DNA of 64,000 bases from Vibrio superstes (GTDB taxonomy: Bacteria; Pseudomonadota; Gammaproteobacteria; Enterobacterales; Vibrionaceae): contig NZ_BCUR01000004.1 in NCBI RefSeq assembly GCF_003569005.1, forward strand, positions 1,266,003 to 1,330,002, in the 5' to 3' direction. Positions 36,086 to 45,780 of this stretch are shown in pieces (within the stretch, counting starts at the first letter, position 1; every line of letters starts with the position of its first letter). A program made the position numbers and the translations under genes. The notes below the pieces were generated by a model. The model did not search any database and had not been told where the DNA came from. It saw only the letters and a list, made by a program, of their open reading frames with translations.

Positions 36086-37210
36086 TTATGCAAATCGCTT
36101 TACGTTATTCATCCACATTTGTTGCTGGTATTGAAATTGTTCTTTCAGTTGCTGGTGGCGGATTTTCAAAACTTCAAGCTCGTGGCTCTTCAAGACTTGC
36201 TGCTTTTTGTTGTGCAATAGGTGCACTTTACTATCGTAATAGTCGTGCATACTCTCAATCAAGGTCTCAAATTCTTGCTCCAGTTTATCGATTAACGACG
36301 GACTAGCATCCATTTCGTTGAGTTTTTGATGAGCGTTTTGCAGCATCATGGTCGCACGCGCCTTTTCAATCTTAAATTGTGGTGTGACGCGCAGCTTCTC
36401 AGTTAAGCCTACCCAAGAACATGCCTTGATTAACCACTTTGTCGGGTCGTAGTCCCACCAATTTATCCCATTACGATAGTCATTTTCAAACAGATGATGG
36501 AAGTTATGGTAACCCTCCCCAAAAGTAAAAAACGCCAGAATACCGTTGTCTCGTGCTGAGTTTTTATTGGTAAAGGTTTGCTTACCCCAGATGTGCGCAA
36601 GGGAGTTAATAAAGAAGGTAGTGTGGTGACTTAACACCAGCCTTACCGCACCAACCACTAAAAACATGCCAATGATGTCGTTATAAATGACGCCCAGTAG
36701 AATAGGAAAACCAAAGTTAGTGATGATAGCGAGTGGGGCGTAATACTTGTGTTGCCACTGAACAATTTTATCTTTTTTCAGGTCACGACAGTTCTGGTAG
36801 TCAGAGTAAGTAGATTGGTTGTAATCACGTAGCATCCAGCCAATGTGTGAGTACCAAAAACCGCGAGAGGCGGAGTAAGGGTCTTTAACATCATGGTCAA
36901 CGTGCTTGTGATGTTCACGATGATCGGAAGACCAGTGCAGCGCACTATTTTGTAAAGAGAATGCACCTCCGATGGCAAAGATAGCCTTAAGGAATGGGCT
37001 CGCTTGATAGGTTTTATGACTCCATAAGCGATGATAGCCGGCAGTGATGGATAGATTGGTAAAGCTGAAGGCGATAACGAACCAAATCAGATGTACCCAA
37101 CTCAAGCCATAGCTAAATGCATACCAAGGTGTAATAACAGTAGCTAACAACAAACTAGAGACAAATATAAATATGTTAAACCACAGTAGTGGTGGACGTT
37201 GAGGGCTCAC
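36086..37210 (-). CDS. Acyl-CoA/acyl-lipid delta-9 desaturase
   Basis: A 374-residue integral membrane di-iron desaturase that adds a cis double bond to a fatty acyl chain. The three His boxes are HRLWSH, HREHHKHVDHD and HNFHH. Membrane segments lie near residues 8-28, 33-53 and 165-190. A C-terminal extension (from about residue 290) is predicted coiled coil (KLNEMDASPSLIDKLEQEFE and following) as in marine gammaproteobacterial homologs. It may tune membrane fluidity; a FabR-like palindrome lies upstream. Confidence 0.92.
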   Translation of the reverse strand: MSPQRPPLLWFNIFIFVSSLLLATVITPWYAFSYGLSWVHLIWFVIAFSFTNLSITAGYHRLWSHKTYQASPFLKAIFAIGGAFSLQNSALHWSSDHREHHKHVDHDVKDPYSASRGFWYSHIGWMLRDYNQSTYSDYQNCRDLKKDKIVQWQHKYYAPLAIITNFGFPILLGVIYNDIIGMFLVVGAVRLVLSHHTTFFINSLAHIWGKQTFTNKNSARDNGILAFFTFGEGYHNFHHLFENDYRNGINWWDYDPTKWLIKACSWVGLTEKLRVTPQFKIEKARATMMLQNAHQKLNEMDASPSLIDKLEQEFETLIESMHDYYDSKVHLLHNKKQQVLKSHELEVLKIRHQQLKEQFQYQQQMWMNNVKRFA

Positions 37211-37603
37211 AATTACTCCATATTTTAAGTTTCAGCTTACAACTGTTCGCTAGAATATCAGCTTATGTTTATAAAGCAAACAGCTTGATCACACAGAAGT
37301 AACAAAACGTTGCAATAAGAGCATTGCTAGTAAACCTGTGGTGCTAGTGAGAGACGATAAAGTTATTTGTAAGGTTTGTTTTTGAACTGATGTATAACCT
37401 AAATTGATCTTTTGGTTGGAATAATCTTGTTTATATAAATAAGAGTTATCAATCAAACGTGGTTGGCATTATTTATTGTCTCCTAATGAGCGTCGATAAT
37501 AACCGTCATCACAGAGGCGGCAGACTGGATAGTCACTATGTATAAGGAAATGAAATGCCGGTTCTATGCCGTTAATGGCTAAACCAAGATAAGGTATTTT
37601 TCT
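37211..37603. other. Intergenic region between desaturase and MBL-fold genes
   Basis: About 390 bp of AT-rich divergent control DNA. The FabR-like site is at its left end; the right part contains an AAGG ribosome site before the hydrolase gene. No gene seen. Confidence 0.5.
37234..37251. promoter_or_regulatory. FabR-like operator upstream of the desaturase gene
   Basis: The 18-bp imperfect palindrome AGCTTACAACTGTTCGCT closely resembles the AGCGTACA-N2-TGTACGCT type site known for FabR, the unsaturated-fatty-acid repressor. It lies about 25 bp upstream of the desaturase start codon. The assignment rests on pattern match only. Confidence 0.45.
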
Positions 37604-39184
37604 ATGCGTAAACTACTTAAACTGTCTGTTCTTGCTTCAGTGACCGCGTTGTCTGCTGCGGCGTTAGCTGAGGTAAAAAGCCCCTATGATAATGGCTATA
37701 AAATGACAGAAGGTAAGTCATTTGGCGGTTATCAAGAGTTTAACTTCGACGAAACGGTCGATCTTGAAGAACTGCAGAAAAAGAAGGGAAATATCTACTC
37801 TTCGCCAGAAGAAATCATGGCTGTCCTGGGTGGCGGCGTAAAGAATGATCTGCAAACCGGTGAGGAGATGTGGAAAGAGGGCTTGATGTTCGAAGGCATC
37901 GAACCAATGGATCACCTTAAATCAGCCGCCAACTGGTACCCGCGTACTGAAGAAGTCCAACCCAATGAGATGCGAGTCACCTTCATGGGGACCTCGCCAA
38001 TTCTTCGTCCAGGTCAAATGAACACCTCTATTTATGTTGAACTTGGTAACGGTGACAGCTTTGTTTTTGATATTGGTGAAGGATCTATTGCCAATTATGT
38101 AGCATCAGGCATAGCGCTAAATGAGCTAGATAAAATCTTCATTACTCACCTTCATGTTGACCACTTTGGTTCACTTCCTTATTTGTATCAATTTGGTGGT
38201 TGGGCTGGTCGTTGGGAAAAACCATTAGAAATCTACGGCCCATCAGGTGCGACTCCAGAATATGGTACTCGTCATATGGTTGAAGGCATGATGCAGATGA
38301 CGAACTGGCATACAGATGCGTTTGATGTATTCCCGGCCGGTAACGATATCAAGGTTCATGAATTCGATTTCAAAGATGATGGTGGCATTATCTACGATGT
38401 TGATGGCGTAACTGTTAAGCACTGGCGTCGTTCTCACGCTAAAGATGGTGCTTCGGGTTATCGCTTAGATTGGCAAATCAATGAAGAAGAGAGCTTGTGC
38501 TTCGTATGGACGGGTGATGGTCGTCCAACAGAACTGGATATTGAATATGCTCAAGGCTGTGATTTATTTGTCACAGAGGTACAAACTGAACTACTCGGGT
38601 TATCTAGTATCGTTCAAGGTGTACCACCATTCCTTGGTCGTTATACAGTAGATACCCATCATACCCCTGGTTATGCAGCAGGTTACATGGCCGATAAAAT
38701 TCAGCCGCGTCTATTTATGACCACTCATATGCCATTTGACCCGTACTTGAATGAAGAAACAGTTGCTCAGGTTCGTGAGCATTGGAAGGGGCCGTATCAC
38801 TTTGGTGCGCCAGATATGATTGTTGCGAATATAACGCCAGATCAAGCTTGGGTTCGTGAAGGAATTATTCCTGACTTTCCGAACAACCGAGCACCTCAGT
38901 TTAATATGAATGACGGTGAAGTTTTCCGTGTACCAGTGCCTAAGAACTCGCGAGAAGACATTCAGCAACAAGAAATTCGTGACCTGGAGATCGATGAAAG
39001 CCTGTATTACCCAGAGGGGTATCATCCTGAGCTAATGAAAGAATGGCCAGTTGACCGCGATATCATCATGCGTACTGAAGATATCCCACCTTCAATGCGT
39101 GAGGGAATGGGTGAGCAACAACGGATTAATGATAAAGCTCGGGAAGCACATGGTTTAGAGCCAGAATCTATTTCTCGCAACTAG
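37604..39184 (+). CDS. Exported metallo-beta-lactamase-fold hydrolase
   Basis: A 526-residue protein with signal peptide (residues 1-22, LASVTALSAAALA). The metal motif FITHLHVDHFGSLPYL (HxHxDH) and later HH in VDTHHTPGYAAGY and TTHMPFDP mark an MBL-fold hydrolase with two metal ions. Long N-terminal (to about 120) and C-terminal (from about 425) extensions are unusual. It resembles proteins annotated as GntH-like MBL hydrolases; no other guanitoxin genes are present, so that name would be misleading. Substrate unknown. Probably periplasmic. Confidence 0.82.
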   Translation: MRKLLKLSVLASVTALSAAALAEVKSPYDNGYKMTEGKSFGGYQEFNFDETVDLEELQKKKGNIYSSPEEIMAVLGGGVKNDLQTGEEMWKEGLMFEGIEPMDHLKSAANWYPRTEEVQPNEMRVTFMGTSPILRPGQMNTSIYVELGNGDSFVFDIGEGSIANYVASGIALNELDKIFITHLHVDHFGSLPYLYQFGGWAGRWEKPLEIYGPSGATPEYGTRHMVEGMMQMTNWHTDAFDVFPAGNDIKVHEFDFKDDGGIIYDVDGVTVKHWRRSHAKDGASGYRLDWQINEEESLCFVWTGDGRPTELDIEYAQGCDLFVTEVQTELLGLSSIVQGVPPFLGRYTVDTHHTPGYAAGYMADKIQPRLFMTTHMPFDPYLNEETVAQVREHWKGPYHFGAPDMIVANITPDQAWVREGIIPDFPNNRAPQFNMNDGEVFRVPVPKNSREDIQQQEIRDLEIDESLYYPEGYHPELMKEWPVDRDIIMRTEDIPPSMREGMGEQQRINDKAREAHGLEPESISRN

Positions 39185-39262
39185 TGATATTAACTGGGCA
39201 CGCACAGTGCCCTTTATTCCAAAGATTTGATGGATTGAGTCTAAAAGTTAAAGGTAGCAATA

Positions 39263-39640
39263 ATGTCTTTAAAGAAAGTTTTTCCTCGAGTTTTGATTGT
39301 GTTTGGTCTGGTGGGTATGTTTACTACAAACGCGATGGCGTGCAGTGGTCCACATAATACTGATCCACGCTTAATGCTTTTTAATCAGTCACTGTTGGAT
39401 ATGTCTTTATGTGGAATTAATCAGCACATTAGCGATGACCAGGGAAGCCAATGGTTTGAAAGCATTGCCTCTCGCGCCGATACAGAGACTGCGGATCTTT
39501 ATGAGCATTTCTTGCATTTTGTGGTTACTGATATGCACGAGGTAAGCCAGAACCCAGAGCTTCTAGAGCAGTGGACTCCCGCTTATTGTGAACAAGAATT
39601 GGCGCAGGTTTCTCGTCCTCAGGTTAAACGTTTGGGTTGA
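39263..39640 (+). CDS. Small exported protein, 125 aa
   Basis: Not recognised. Signal peptide ending near TNAMACSGPHN (cysteine at about residue 27; possibly mature N terminus or a lipobox-like site, though ATNAMA-C is not typical). Further cysteines lie near residues 51 and 111. It follows the MBL-fold gene by about 80 bp on the same strand and probably shares its transcript. Confidence 0.65.
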   Translation: MSLKKVFPRVLIVFGLVGMFTTNAMACSGPHNTDPRLMLFNQSLLDMSLCGINQHISDDQGSQWFESIASRADTETADLYEHFLHFVVTDMHEVSQNPELLEQWTPAYCEQELAQVSRPQVKRLG

Positions 39641-39981
39641 TAAAGGCTTTATAGATCAATTTGTAGTGGACGATAAAATTTGACCACTCAATTGTAGGTT
39701 TGCCATACGTCTAGTTATTCGTCATGATCTAAATGAGTACAGTCGCTGACACGTTTCCGTCCAGAGATGTGCTACGGCTCCCCCCTGTTAAAGCACTCTC
39801 TAAGGGACAGAGGCGCGTTAGAGTTATCTAAAGCGTTTGTGACTCTCTCCAAGTTAACACAATGATTCAGTGGCAGATCGTGCCACTGACACCGCAGTAC
39901 TTTTCCTCATGACTGAAGGTTGTGATGCGATGCCAGAAAACTCCCATAGATACGCAAATTGCACTTCAGATATTGCGATCC
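39641..39981. other. Gene-poor region with repeat fragments
   Basis: About 340 bp without a credible gene. It holds a TGTAGTGG..CCACT element (39661-39693) similar to one at 61870, and GTCCAGAGATGTGCTA (39759) similar to 48494. Confidence 0.45.
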
Positions 39982-40008
39982 AAAAAACGCATAGCGATGC
40001 GTTTTTTT
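39982..40008. terminator. Bidirectional Rho-independent terminator
   Basis: Stem ACGCAT / ATGCGT with AGCG loop, flanked by six A on one side and seven T on the other; serves the Old Yellow Enzyme gene on the minus strand. Confidence 0.8.
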
Positions 40009-40024
40009 GTGTGTAGGTGTTGGG

Positions 40025-41227
40025 TTATAACTGATATTTAGCCTGCCATTTCATAACACGCGCTTTGTCACGATTTTCATAGGCCTGAATCGCTGGTAAT
40101 AGTTCTAAGTTGTTTTCTCTTTCGTTGTCATTACCGATCGCCGTGAGAAGCATTGTGTACCAGGCTGTAATTCCCCCCTCGGGCGGTGACTTAAACTTTG
40201 GAAAGTGAGGAGTAACATCTTCTCCATCTATCCACTCATTTGGTAAATCGGGTCTGAGTATCAATGCTCGTCCAAGACCAATGGAGTCCGCTGCATTTAT
40301 AGATAAGGCATCTATTACTTGCTCCCGTTTTTTAAAACCTCCAGTCACCACTAAAGGAACACTTGTTAAGCTTTTAGCCTTTATTGCAAAGTCAATAAAG
40401 TACGGGCCGCTTGAAGCACTGTCGGAACTGGATTTTGCTCCTGGAAAATAAGAGCCGCCGCTTATCTCAATCAAGTCGATAGACGTTTGATTAAGGATGC
40501 GAATAACTTCTAAAGCATCGTCCTGAGTTAACCCTCCTTTTAGTTGATCCGAAGAGTTCATCTTGATGCCAATAGGAAATGTCCCCCCAACCGCATCTCG
40601 GACTTTCTCTATTATCTCTATAATTATTTTGCTGCGAGCTTCTATTGAACCGCCGTATTGGTCTTTTCGGTGGTTGAATAGCGGAGACAAAAATTGGCTA
40701 AGCAGGAAACCATGACCTGCATGTATCTGAACACCTGAGAACCCTGCTTTTTTAGCAATCTTAGCAGCTCTGGCATACACATCTGGCAATAAGGATACTT
40801 CTTCCTCTGACATGCCAGCACATTCAAATTCACTTATCTTAAGAGGCGATGGTCCTGTGGGCTGACTAAGCGGTCTGTAAGCAAGTCCTCCTGCATGACC
40901 TAGTTGAGGCCATATATGGGCATCATTAATCGACGCGCGGGAAGTCAACATTTGCAGGTCTTTTAGATTGGAGTGTTCGGTTAATACCAGATTTCCTGGT
41001 TTTTCAGGGAACCTGGGGTCGACTTGCACCTCACCCACGATAGATAACCCAATACCGCCCTCCGCCCATCGTTCATAGAGTCGAGACTGTGCCTCAGTAG
41101 GGTTACCTTCTCCATCTGCGAGTGAATCAGACATTGCAGACTTCATCAGTCGGTTTTTAATGATTGCGCCACAAGGGAGTTCTAAAGGACGGCCAAGTAA
41201 GTTCGTGGTAGGTAATAGCTGGGTCAT
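40025..41227 (-). CDS. Old Yellow Enzyme family NADH:flavin oxidoreductase
   Basis: A 400-residue FMN-binding TIM-barrel ene-reductase. IKNRLMKSAMSDSLADGEGN, the catalytic-type VQIHAGHGFLLSQFLSP, NHRKDQYGGSIEARSKII, and the phosphate-binding VVTGGFKKREQ are typical. Substrates are probably activated alkenes; the true one is unknown. The ATG with AGAGAGG upstream is chosen. Divergent from a LysR-type gene that likely controls it. Confidence 0.9.
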   Translation of the reverse strand: MTQLLPTTNLLGRPLELPCGAIIKNRLMKSAMSDSLADGEGNPTEAQSRLYERWAEGGIGLSIVGEVQVDPRFPEKPGNLVLTEHSNLKDLQMLTSRASINDAHIWPQLGHAGGLAYRPLSQPTGPSPLKISEFECAGMSEEEVSLLPDVYARAAKIAKKAGFSGVQIHAGHGFLLSQFLSPLFNHRKDQYGGSIEARSKIIIEIIEKVRDAVGGTFPIGIKMNSSDQLKGGLTQDDALEVIRILNQTSIDLIEISGGSYFPGAKSSSDSASSGPYFIDFAIKAKSLTSVPLVVTGGFKKREQVIDALSINAADSIGLGRALILRPDLPNEWIDGEDVTPHFPKFKSPPEGGITAWYTMLLTAIGNDNERENNLELLPAIQAYENRDKARVMKWQAKYQL

Positions 41228-41348
41228 ATCTGCCTCTCTGAGCACCAATATGCATGGTGATAAGTCACAACGGTAGAGACATTGTCCCCGATTCTTACTA
41301 AACTAAAAAGATAGTAATAATTCAAATACTTTTAAATATAATTTAATA

Positions 41349-42242
41349 ATGAACACATCAGATCTCAATCTATTCATTCGGATAGTAGAAACAGGCAGCA
41401 TAACGGAAACCGCAAATCAACTGAGTATCACTCCTGCGGCAGTCAGCTCTGCGCTTAAAAGACTCGAAAAACAGTTGGATGTACAACTGCTTATCAGAAC
41501 TACAAGACAGTTGAGGATCACACCACAAGGAGAACAATTTTTGTTTCATTGTCGCCAGGCATTAGCTAGCCTGGATCAAGGTCGTATAGCTGCGCATCAA
41601 ACACAAGGTAAGGTGACTGGTCAGCTTAGGTTGTCCGTTTCATCTGACTTAGGGCGCAATACTCTTTTGCACTGGGTAGAAGAGTTACTGGATGAGCACC
41701 CTTTGTTGTCGATTGACCTGACGGTTGGCGATTCAATTTCAGATTTTTTTCTCGATCAGGTTGATATGGCCCTTCGTTATGGGAAGCTAGAGGACTCATC
41801 TATGGTTTCATTTCATATTGCCACCATGAGCAGGATTACCTGCGCCTCTCCAGCTTATATATCAAAATATGGCGAGCCAACGCATCCTAATAGCTTAAAA
41901 GAGCATAATTGCTTATTGCACCGTCGAGCTGGTCGTTTATTGAATAGCTGGGAATACGCTGATCATTCTGGTTCATATAAAGTCAAACTGGATAGCAATC
42001 GAGTCAGCAATGATACCGACATAGTTCGTAGATGGGCTGTTAGTGGTAAAGGGATAGCGTATCGCTCCCAGATAGATGTCCACTCAGAACTTCGTAGTGG
42101 GCAACTTGTACAGCTTTTACCAGGCTTTGAATCACCATCTGTTGAGTTAAATCTAATCTGTCCAAGCAGAGAGCAGGTTAGCCCCGCTGTTATTGCTTTT
42201 CGGGAACTCCTCAGGAAGAAAGTGGCACAAATCGTTTCGTGA
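41349..42242 (+). CDS. LysR family transcriptional regulator
   Basis: A 297-residue regulator. The N-terminal winged helix-turn-helix is IVETGSITETANQLSITPAA followed by VSSALKRLEKQLD (residues 10-42); the effector domain begins near residue 90. It resembles the CrgA/DsdC-like group common beside oxidoreductases. Divergent from the Old Yellow Enzyme gene across about 120 bp. Confidence 0.9.
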   Translation: MNTSDLNLFIRIVETGSITETANQLSITPAAVSSALKRLEKQLDVQLLIRTTRQLRITPQGEQFLFHCRQALASLDQGRIAAHQTQGKVTGQLRLSVSSDLGRNTLLHWVEELLDEHPLLSIDLTVGDSISDFFLDQVDMALRYGKLEDSSMVSFHIATMSRITCASPAYISKYGEPTHPNSLKEHNCLLHRRAGRLLNSWEYADHSGSYKVKLDSNRVSNDTDIVRRWAVSGKGIAYRSQIDVHSELRSGQLVQLLPGFESPSVELNLICPSREQVSPAVIAFRELLRKKVAQIVS

Positions 42243-42624
42243 TGGTGTATCGTGCATTAATATACGGTATCACAGGATAAAAAAAGCCACTCCCAAAATC
42301 GACAATGCTCCAAACTGTCCAAAATCTTTTATTTTTGGCACCCTGTTCGATGGTGCAGTTCTTCATATTGGGATACGAAAAGTTATCCGTGAATCGCTAA
42401 TTAAGAAAAGTCTCTGACTCACAAATGTCCAGAGGTGTGCTGACGGAGCATCAAACACGAAAATGCCCCATTGTGAGTTTCGAGTAGGAAGAAACCGTTT
42501 GAATGTGACCAACTTTACACCTAAGAATACTAATGTGAAGTCGGCTCAACCTATGCACTTTTATCGATATGTTATGGCTAACGAGAGTTGCTTTGGGACA
42601 AGAGCGACTTTAGTTCAATCAACA
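42243..42624. other. Intergenic region with dispersed repeat copy C
   Basis: About 380 bp. Contains one copy (42426-42484) of a short dispersed element beginning TGTCCAGA and ending TGAGTTTCGAG. No credible gene; short frames here are not protein-like. Confidence 0.5.
42426..42484. repeat. Dispersed palindromic repeat, copy C
   Basis: Shares TGTCCAGA at the left and AAATGCCCC-TT-TGAGTT-CGAG at the right with the copy at 45895-45955, with nearly the same spacing. Confidence 0.6.
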
Positions 42625-42987
42625 TCAATCGCCGCTTTTTTGTTGATTTTTAAGCCAGTTTATATCAATAACATCACCTTGCCGCATAGCTAAACGTGCT
42701 TTATTTCTCAGCTTATCATCTTTTGATAAATCGTATAAAACTCTAAGAGACACTGTTTTCATTTCTTTACCAAAAGTACCATCGTTAAAACATTCGTAAA
42801 TACGGATGTATGAGTAATGTGTAGACTTCGATATACCTAAATGGCTTTGTGACCATGCCAACCAAGCTGCTGTTGATCCTTCAAAGTGTTGCTTTGCCTT
42901 TACAATAAGCTGACCTCGCTTTATGTACCCATCCATTTCAATAAATGCGAGTTTAGATAGCTCTTTACTGATTTCTTTAAGTTGCAT
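42625..42987 (-). CDS. Uncharacterised protein, 120 aa, accessory type
   Basis: Not firmly recognised. A soluble, helix-rich protein: FIEMDGYIKRGQLIVKAKQH, then WLAWSQSHLGISKSTHYSYI, a pattern seen in DUF3102-like proteins of plasmids and integrated elements, which resemble phage or plasmid DNA-binding factors. A strong palindrome (43043-43059) lies about 55 bp upstream. The gene and its flanks look horizontally acquired. Confidence 0.6.
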   Translation of the reverse strand: MQLKEISKELSKLAFIEMDGYIKRGQLIVKAKQHFEGSTAAWLAWSQSHLGISKSTHYSYIRIYECFNDGTFGKEMKTVSLRVLYDLSKDDKLRNKARLAMRQGDVIDINWLKNQQKSGD

Positions 42988-43400
42988 ATTTGATATCGGC
43001 CGTATGAAAAATTCTAACGTATAGGAATTATTAGTGTTGTGAAGGTATACAGTATACCTATCATAAGAGTAAACACTAATGGCCAGAAGCGTCTCAAAGT
43101 TTATTATGCCCTCAAATACGTTTCAGATAATCAGCTAGTTTTGGTATACAAAAAGTAATACGTGGTAAACGTTAAGAGCCGCGCGATCCACTGCAAATGT
43201 GGTACTCGAAAGGGTCAATAGAGTAGTTAAAATATTATTTTCACTGTTAATGAATCCGTATATTTAGTTATTGTTAGAGCTCCAGAAACAGTAAGCTTCT
43301 TAGGGGTTCCGTCGTTGTCACTTGTCGCAACAAATTAGTCGGTGATGTTCAAAGTGAGATTCGCTTGGCATCGATAGACATTGAGTAATCTCCATTTTGC
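42988..43400. other. Divergent control region with a truncated reading frame
   Basis: About 410 bp, AT-rich. It holds the operator-like palindrome at 43043-43059, a second GGTATAC half-site near 43144, and a 19-codon plus-strand frame (from 43079, MARSVSKF) that may be the start of a lost divergent gene. No other gene seen. Confidence 0.45.
43043..43059. promoter_or_regulatory. Perfect operator-like palindrome
   Basis: AGGTATAC-A-GTATACCT is a perfect 8-bp inverted repeat around one base, placed between the minus-strand gene (start 42987) and a plus-strand ATG. Such sites are typical of phage/plasmid-type repressors. Confidence 0.5.
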
Positions 43401-43967
43401 TTGTTACCAAAAGTTACTGAAGTGCTAGGGCTAGATCCGAAGTCTTCAAAGGGGTATCAGTCTATGGGGATACTTCATTATATTGGACTTAAAAAAAGTT
43501 CTCGGCAATTGTTCTCAGGGTTAAGTTTAGATGAAGCGGTCAGGCTACTAGTGAGTAGCCCTCATGACTTTTCTACTTTAATTCCGTATCTTGGCGATGT
43601 CTTTATACCCACACAGAAAGACTTGGAGAAACTGATTAGCAGTGAACAAGAAAACATCTCTCGTTCTCTTGCCGATACATCGGAAAAGCGGAGGGCGCGA
43701 CTTAAGAAAACCCCAGTTAAGCCCCGTCGAAGTCGAGTTTATTCTTATGTTTATGAAAGAAGCGCAGATGTGATAACTGAGGCACTATTGCGTGCCAAAG
43801 GAAAGTGCGAAGGCTGTGGCAACAATGCTCCTTTTGAAAGGAAAACCAATAAACCCCTTACCTTGAATTACATCATATTATGCCGCTTTCAGAGAGTGGC
43901 TCTGACACACATTGATAATGTCTTGGCTCTTTCTCCTAATTGTCACCGTGAAATGCATGATGGTTAG
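43401..43967 (+). pseudogene. HNH endonuclease gene, catalytic motif displaced by paired frameshifts
   Basis: Encodes the C-terminal part of an HNH nuclease: RAKGKCEGCGNNAPFERKTN (zinc CxxC) and NVLALSPNCHREMHDG (second CxxH). Between them the family has ..E.HHI.PLSEGG.DT.. but this frame reads LNYIILCRFQRVALTH. The +2 frame of the same DNA (43865-43909) reads ELHHIMPLSESGSDT, exactly the expected motif. A missing base near 43865 and an extra one at 43910 explain this. The catalytic His is lost unless ribosomal slippage occurs or the read has errors. The TTG start and short leader suggest the 5' end is also missing. Confidence 0.75.
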
Positions 43968-44299
43968 GTTGTTCAGGCTGTACATAATGTTATTGATATC
44001 ATTGCTTTTAGGTTCAAGGATCAATAAGACCTGACAGGTTTCATTAATTACATTAGCTCATCATGCTTATTATCTGGACAGGGTGGCCCTGTCTAAAAGT
44101 TTGTTGGAAATGTCTAAAAGTGAGTTGTATCTCGTGAACCGATGTGCTCTGCCTGCAGTGATGACCAGAAGTGATTGATTTGAAACAAAAAGTAATGAAT
44201 ACGCTCTCGTTTGTATCCAAGTATGTGGATCATGAATAGTTAACCGTACGTTATGGTATAAACCTTGGATTCTTCAAATAATGTTTCAAGGTTTATATA
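43968..44299. other. Intergenic region upstream of the lipoprotein gene
   Basis: About 330 bp. No gene; AAGG lies 9 nt before the GTG start of the lipoprotein. Confidence 0.5.
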
Positions 44300-45748
44300 G
44301 TGAAATTCAATAAGTTGGCTTTAGTTGGCGTGGTTATCAGTGCATTAATTGGATGTAAAGATAGCGACGATAGAGGTGGTGCATCTTCGTTCCAAATAAA
44401 TACTCTCGATGCACAAGGTTTTGCTTTTTCAGATACCAGCCAAAGCAACAACGCAAACTCTTTTTCAGAGAAAGATAGCTTTTATAGTGAACTGCAGTGT
44501 AAAGACCTAGTGAAAATGACAGGCCATGAAGATCATCTTGATGTAGAGGTCGTATTTGAAATCAATCAGCCCTACTTCGATTGTCGAGTCTATCAGGCAA
44601 TTGCAATGAGTGATCAGCTTATCCTACGAGGTTATTTTCCTAGTCTGAATTTAGCTCATGATGGAAGAAGAATCGATTGTCATATCCTTAGTCTGCCATT
44701 TGGGCAAGCCAACGCAAAACCGATGTGCTTAGACTTTATATATAATGACGAGGTAATGGATTACCACGTTGAAAGCTATGGTGAACTTAAAACAGACACA
44801 AGAGGGGAAACGCTGTATATCCCTCGTCGTGATAGGTTCTTGAAAACAAGCTCCGTAGCTAAAGAGCGTATGCTGATTTGGGCGAATAACCAATTCCGCA
44901 GTCCTTATGAACGCGAAGGTGTGGATTTACAATATAGCAACCCAAACGTGTATGCTTACTCTGGTAATTTCCATGCGATAAGTCATAACCGTGCTGGGTA
45001 TCAAAGTCCTATCGATATGTATGTTGCTAATGCAGATAGCCCCGATGGTCAAGACTGGAGTCGAGTGAATGCTGAACTAGTAAGAGATTCTTACGCAGCA
45101 AGATCACTGCAATTCAAGAACTTGTTGCTCACTGAATATAGTAAAAACTTATCAGAAGATGACGTCCATTATCCACAATTAAGAGAGCTTCAAATCTTAA
45201 ACCTTGATACAGGTGAGTTAGCACCACTTCAGCCAACCCTTATACAAGGCTATAGGTTTGAGGGAGATATGTACGAAGGTCATAATCTAGGTTATTTCAC
45301 AGGAAACTATTATGTCCTCGACGAAGATGGTGCTTCATTACCAGTTACAGGTGTAATTGCATTTGACCCTATCCGAAAAACCATTAGTCCACTCGTTGAA
45401 GATAACAACCCAACAGGTGAATTAATTTCGAGTTATACAGGTGACCATGCCGCACTCTACATTTATCAAAGTAATGATGATATAAACAAAGCTCATCTAT
45501 CTTATATTGACCTCAGAACAGATCAATATAATAGCGATAACCTGCTAGAGAATGGAGCCTTCGCAGAGTTTGATGTTGTAAATGGGGTACTGCGTTATTC
45601 AAATGGTGTGTTTGTCATGGGAACCACGCATAGTGGCCAATCATTACGAGTTTATCATAATCACGTAACTGGCGAGATTGAACTTCATGATGTTCCGCCA
45701 GCGGAAATTTTTGCACCTATTCCGCTTATCCGTTTTGAATATCAATAA
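44300..45748 (+). CDS. Uncharacterised lipoprotein, 482 aa
   Basis: Not recognised. GTG start; signal peptide with lipobox SALIGCKD (Cys at about residue 19), so lipid-anchored. The rest is rich in strands, Asp and Asn with repeated Y..N and D..G patterns (NLGYFTGNYYVLDED, IAFDPIRKTISP, LSYIDLRTDQYN), which suggests a beta-propeller-like surface domain. No relative of known function was recalled. Isolated gene in an AT-rich accessory stretch. Confidence 0.7.
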   Translation: MKFNKLALVGVVISALIGCKDSDDRGGASSFQINTLDAQGFAFSDTSQSNNANSFSEKDSFYSELQCKDLVKMTGHEDHLDVEVVFEINQPYFDCRVYQAIAMSDQLILRGYFPSLNLAHDGRRIDCHILSLPFGQANAKPMCLDFIYNDEVMDYHVESYGELKTDTRGETLYIPRRDRFLKTSSVAKERMLIWANNQFRSPYEREGVDLQYSNPNVYAYSGNFHAISHNRAGYQSPIDMYVANADSPDGQDWSRVNAELVRDSYAARSLQFKNLLLTEYSKNLSEDDVHYPQLRELQILNLDTGELAPLQPTLIQGYRFEGDMYEGHNLGYFTGNYYVLDEDGASLPVTGVIAFDPIRKTISPLVEDNNPTGELISSYTGDHAALYIYQSNDDINKAHLSYIDLRTDQYNSDNLLENGAFAEFDVVNGVLRYSNGVFVMGTTHSGQSLRVYHNHVTGEIELHDVPPAEIFAPIPLIRFEYQ

Positions 45749-45780
45749 ATATCTGTCTTAGATTAAAACACAATACTATT

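Noticed and set aside
37604..39184. Guanitoxin pathway
   Set aside because: Only the MBL-fold hydrolase resembles a GntH-annotated family; no other pathway gene is present.
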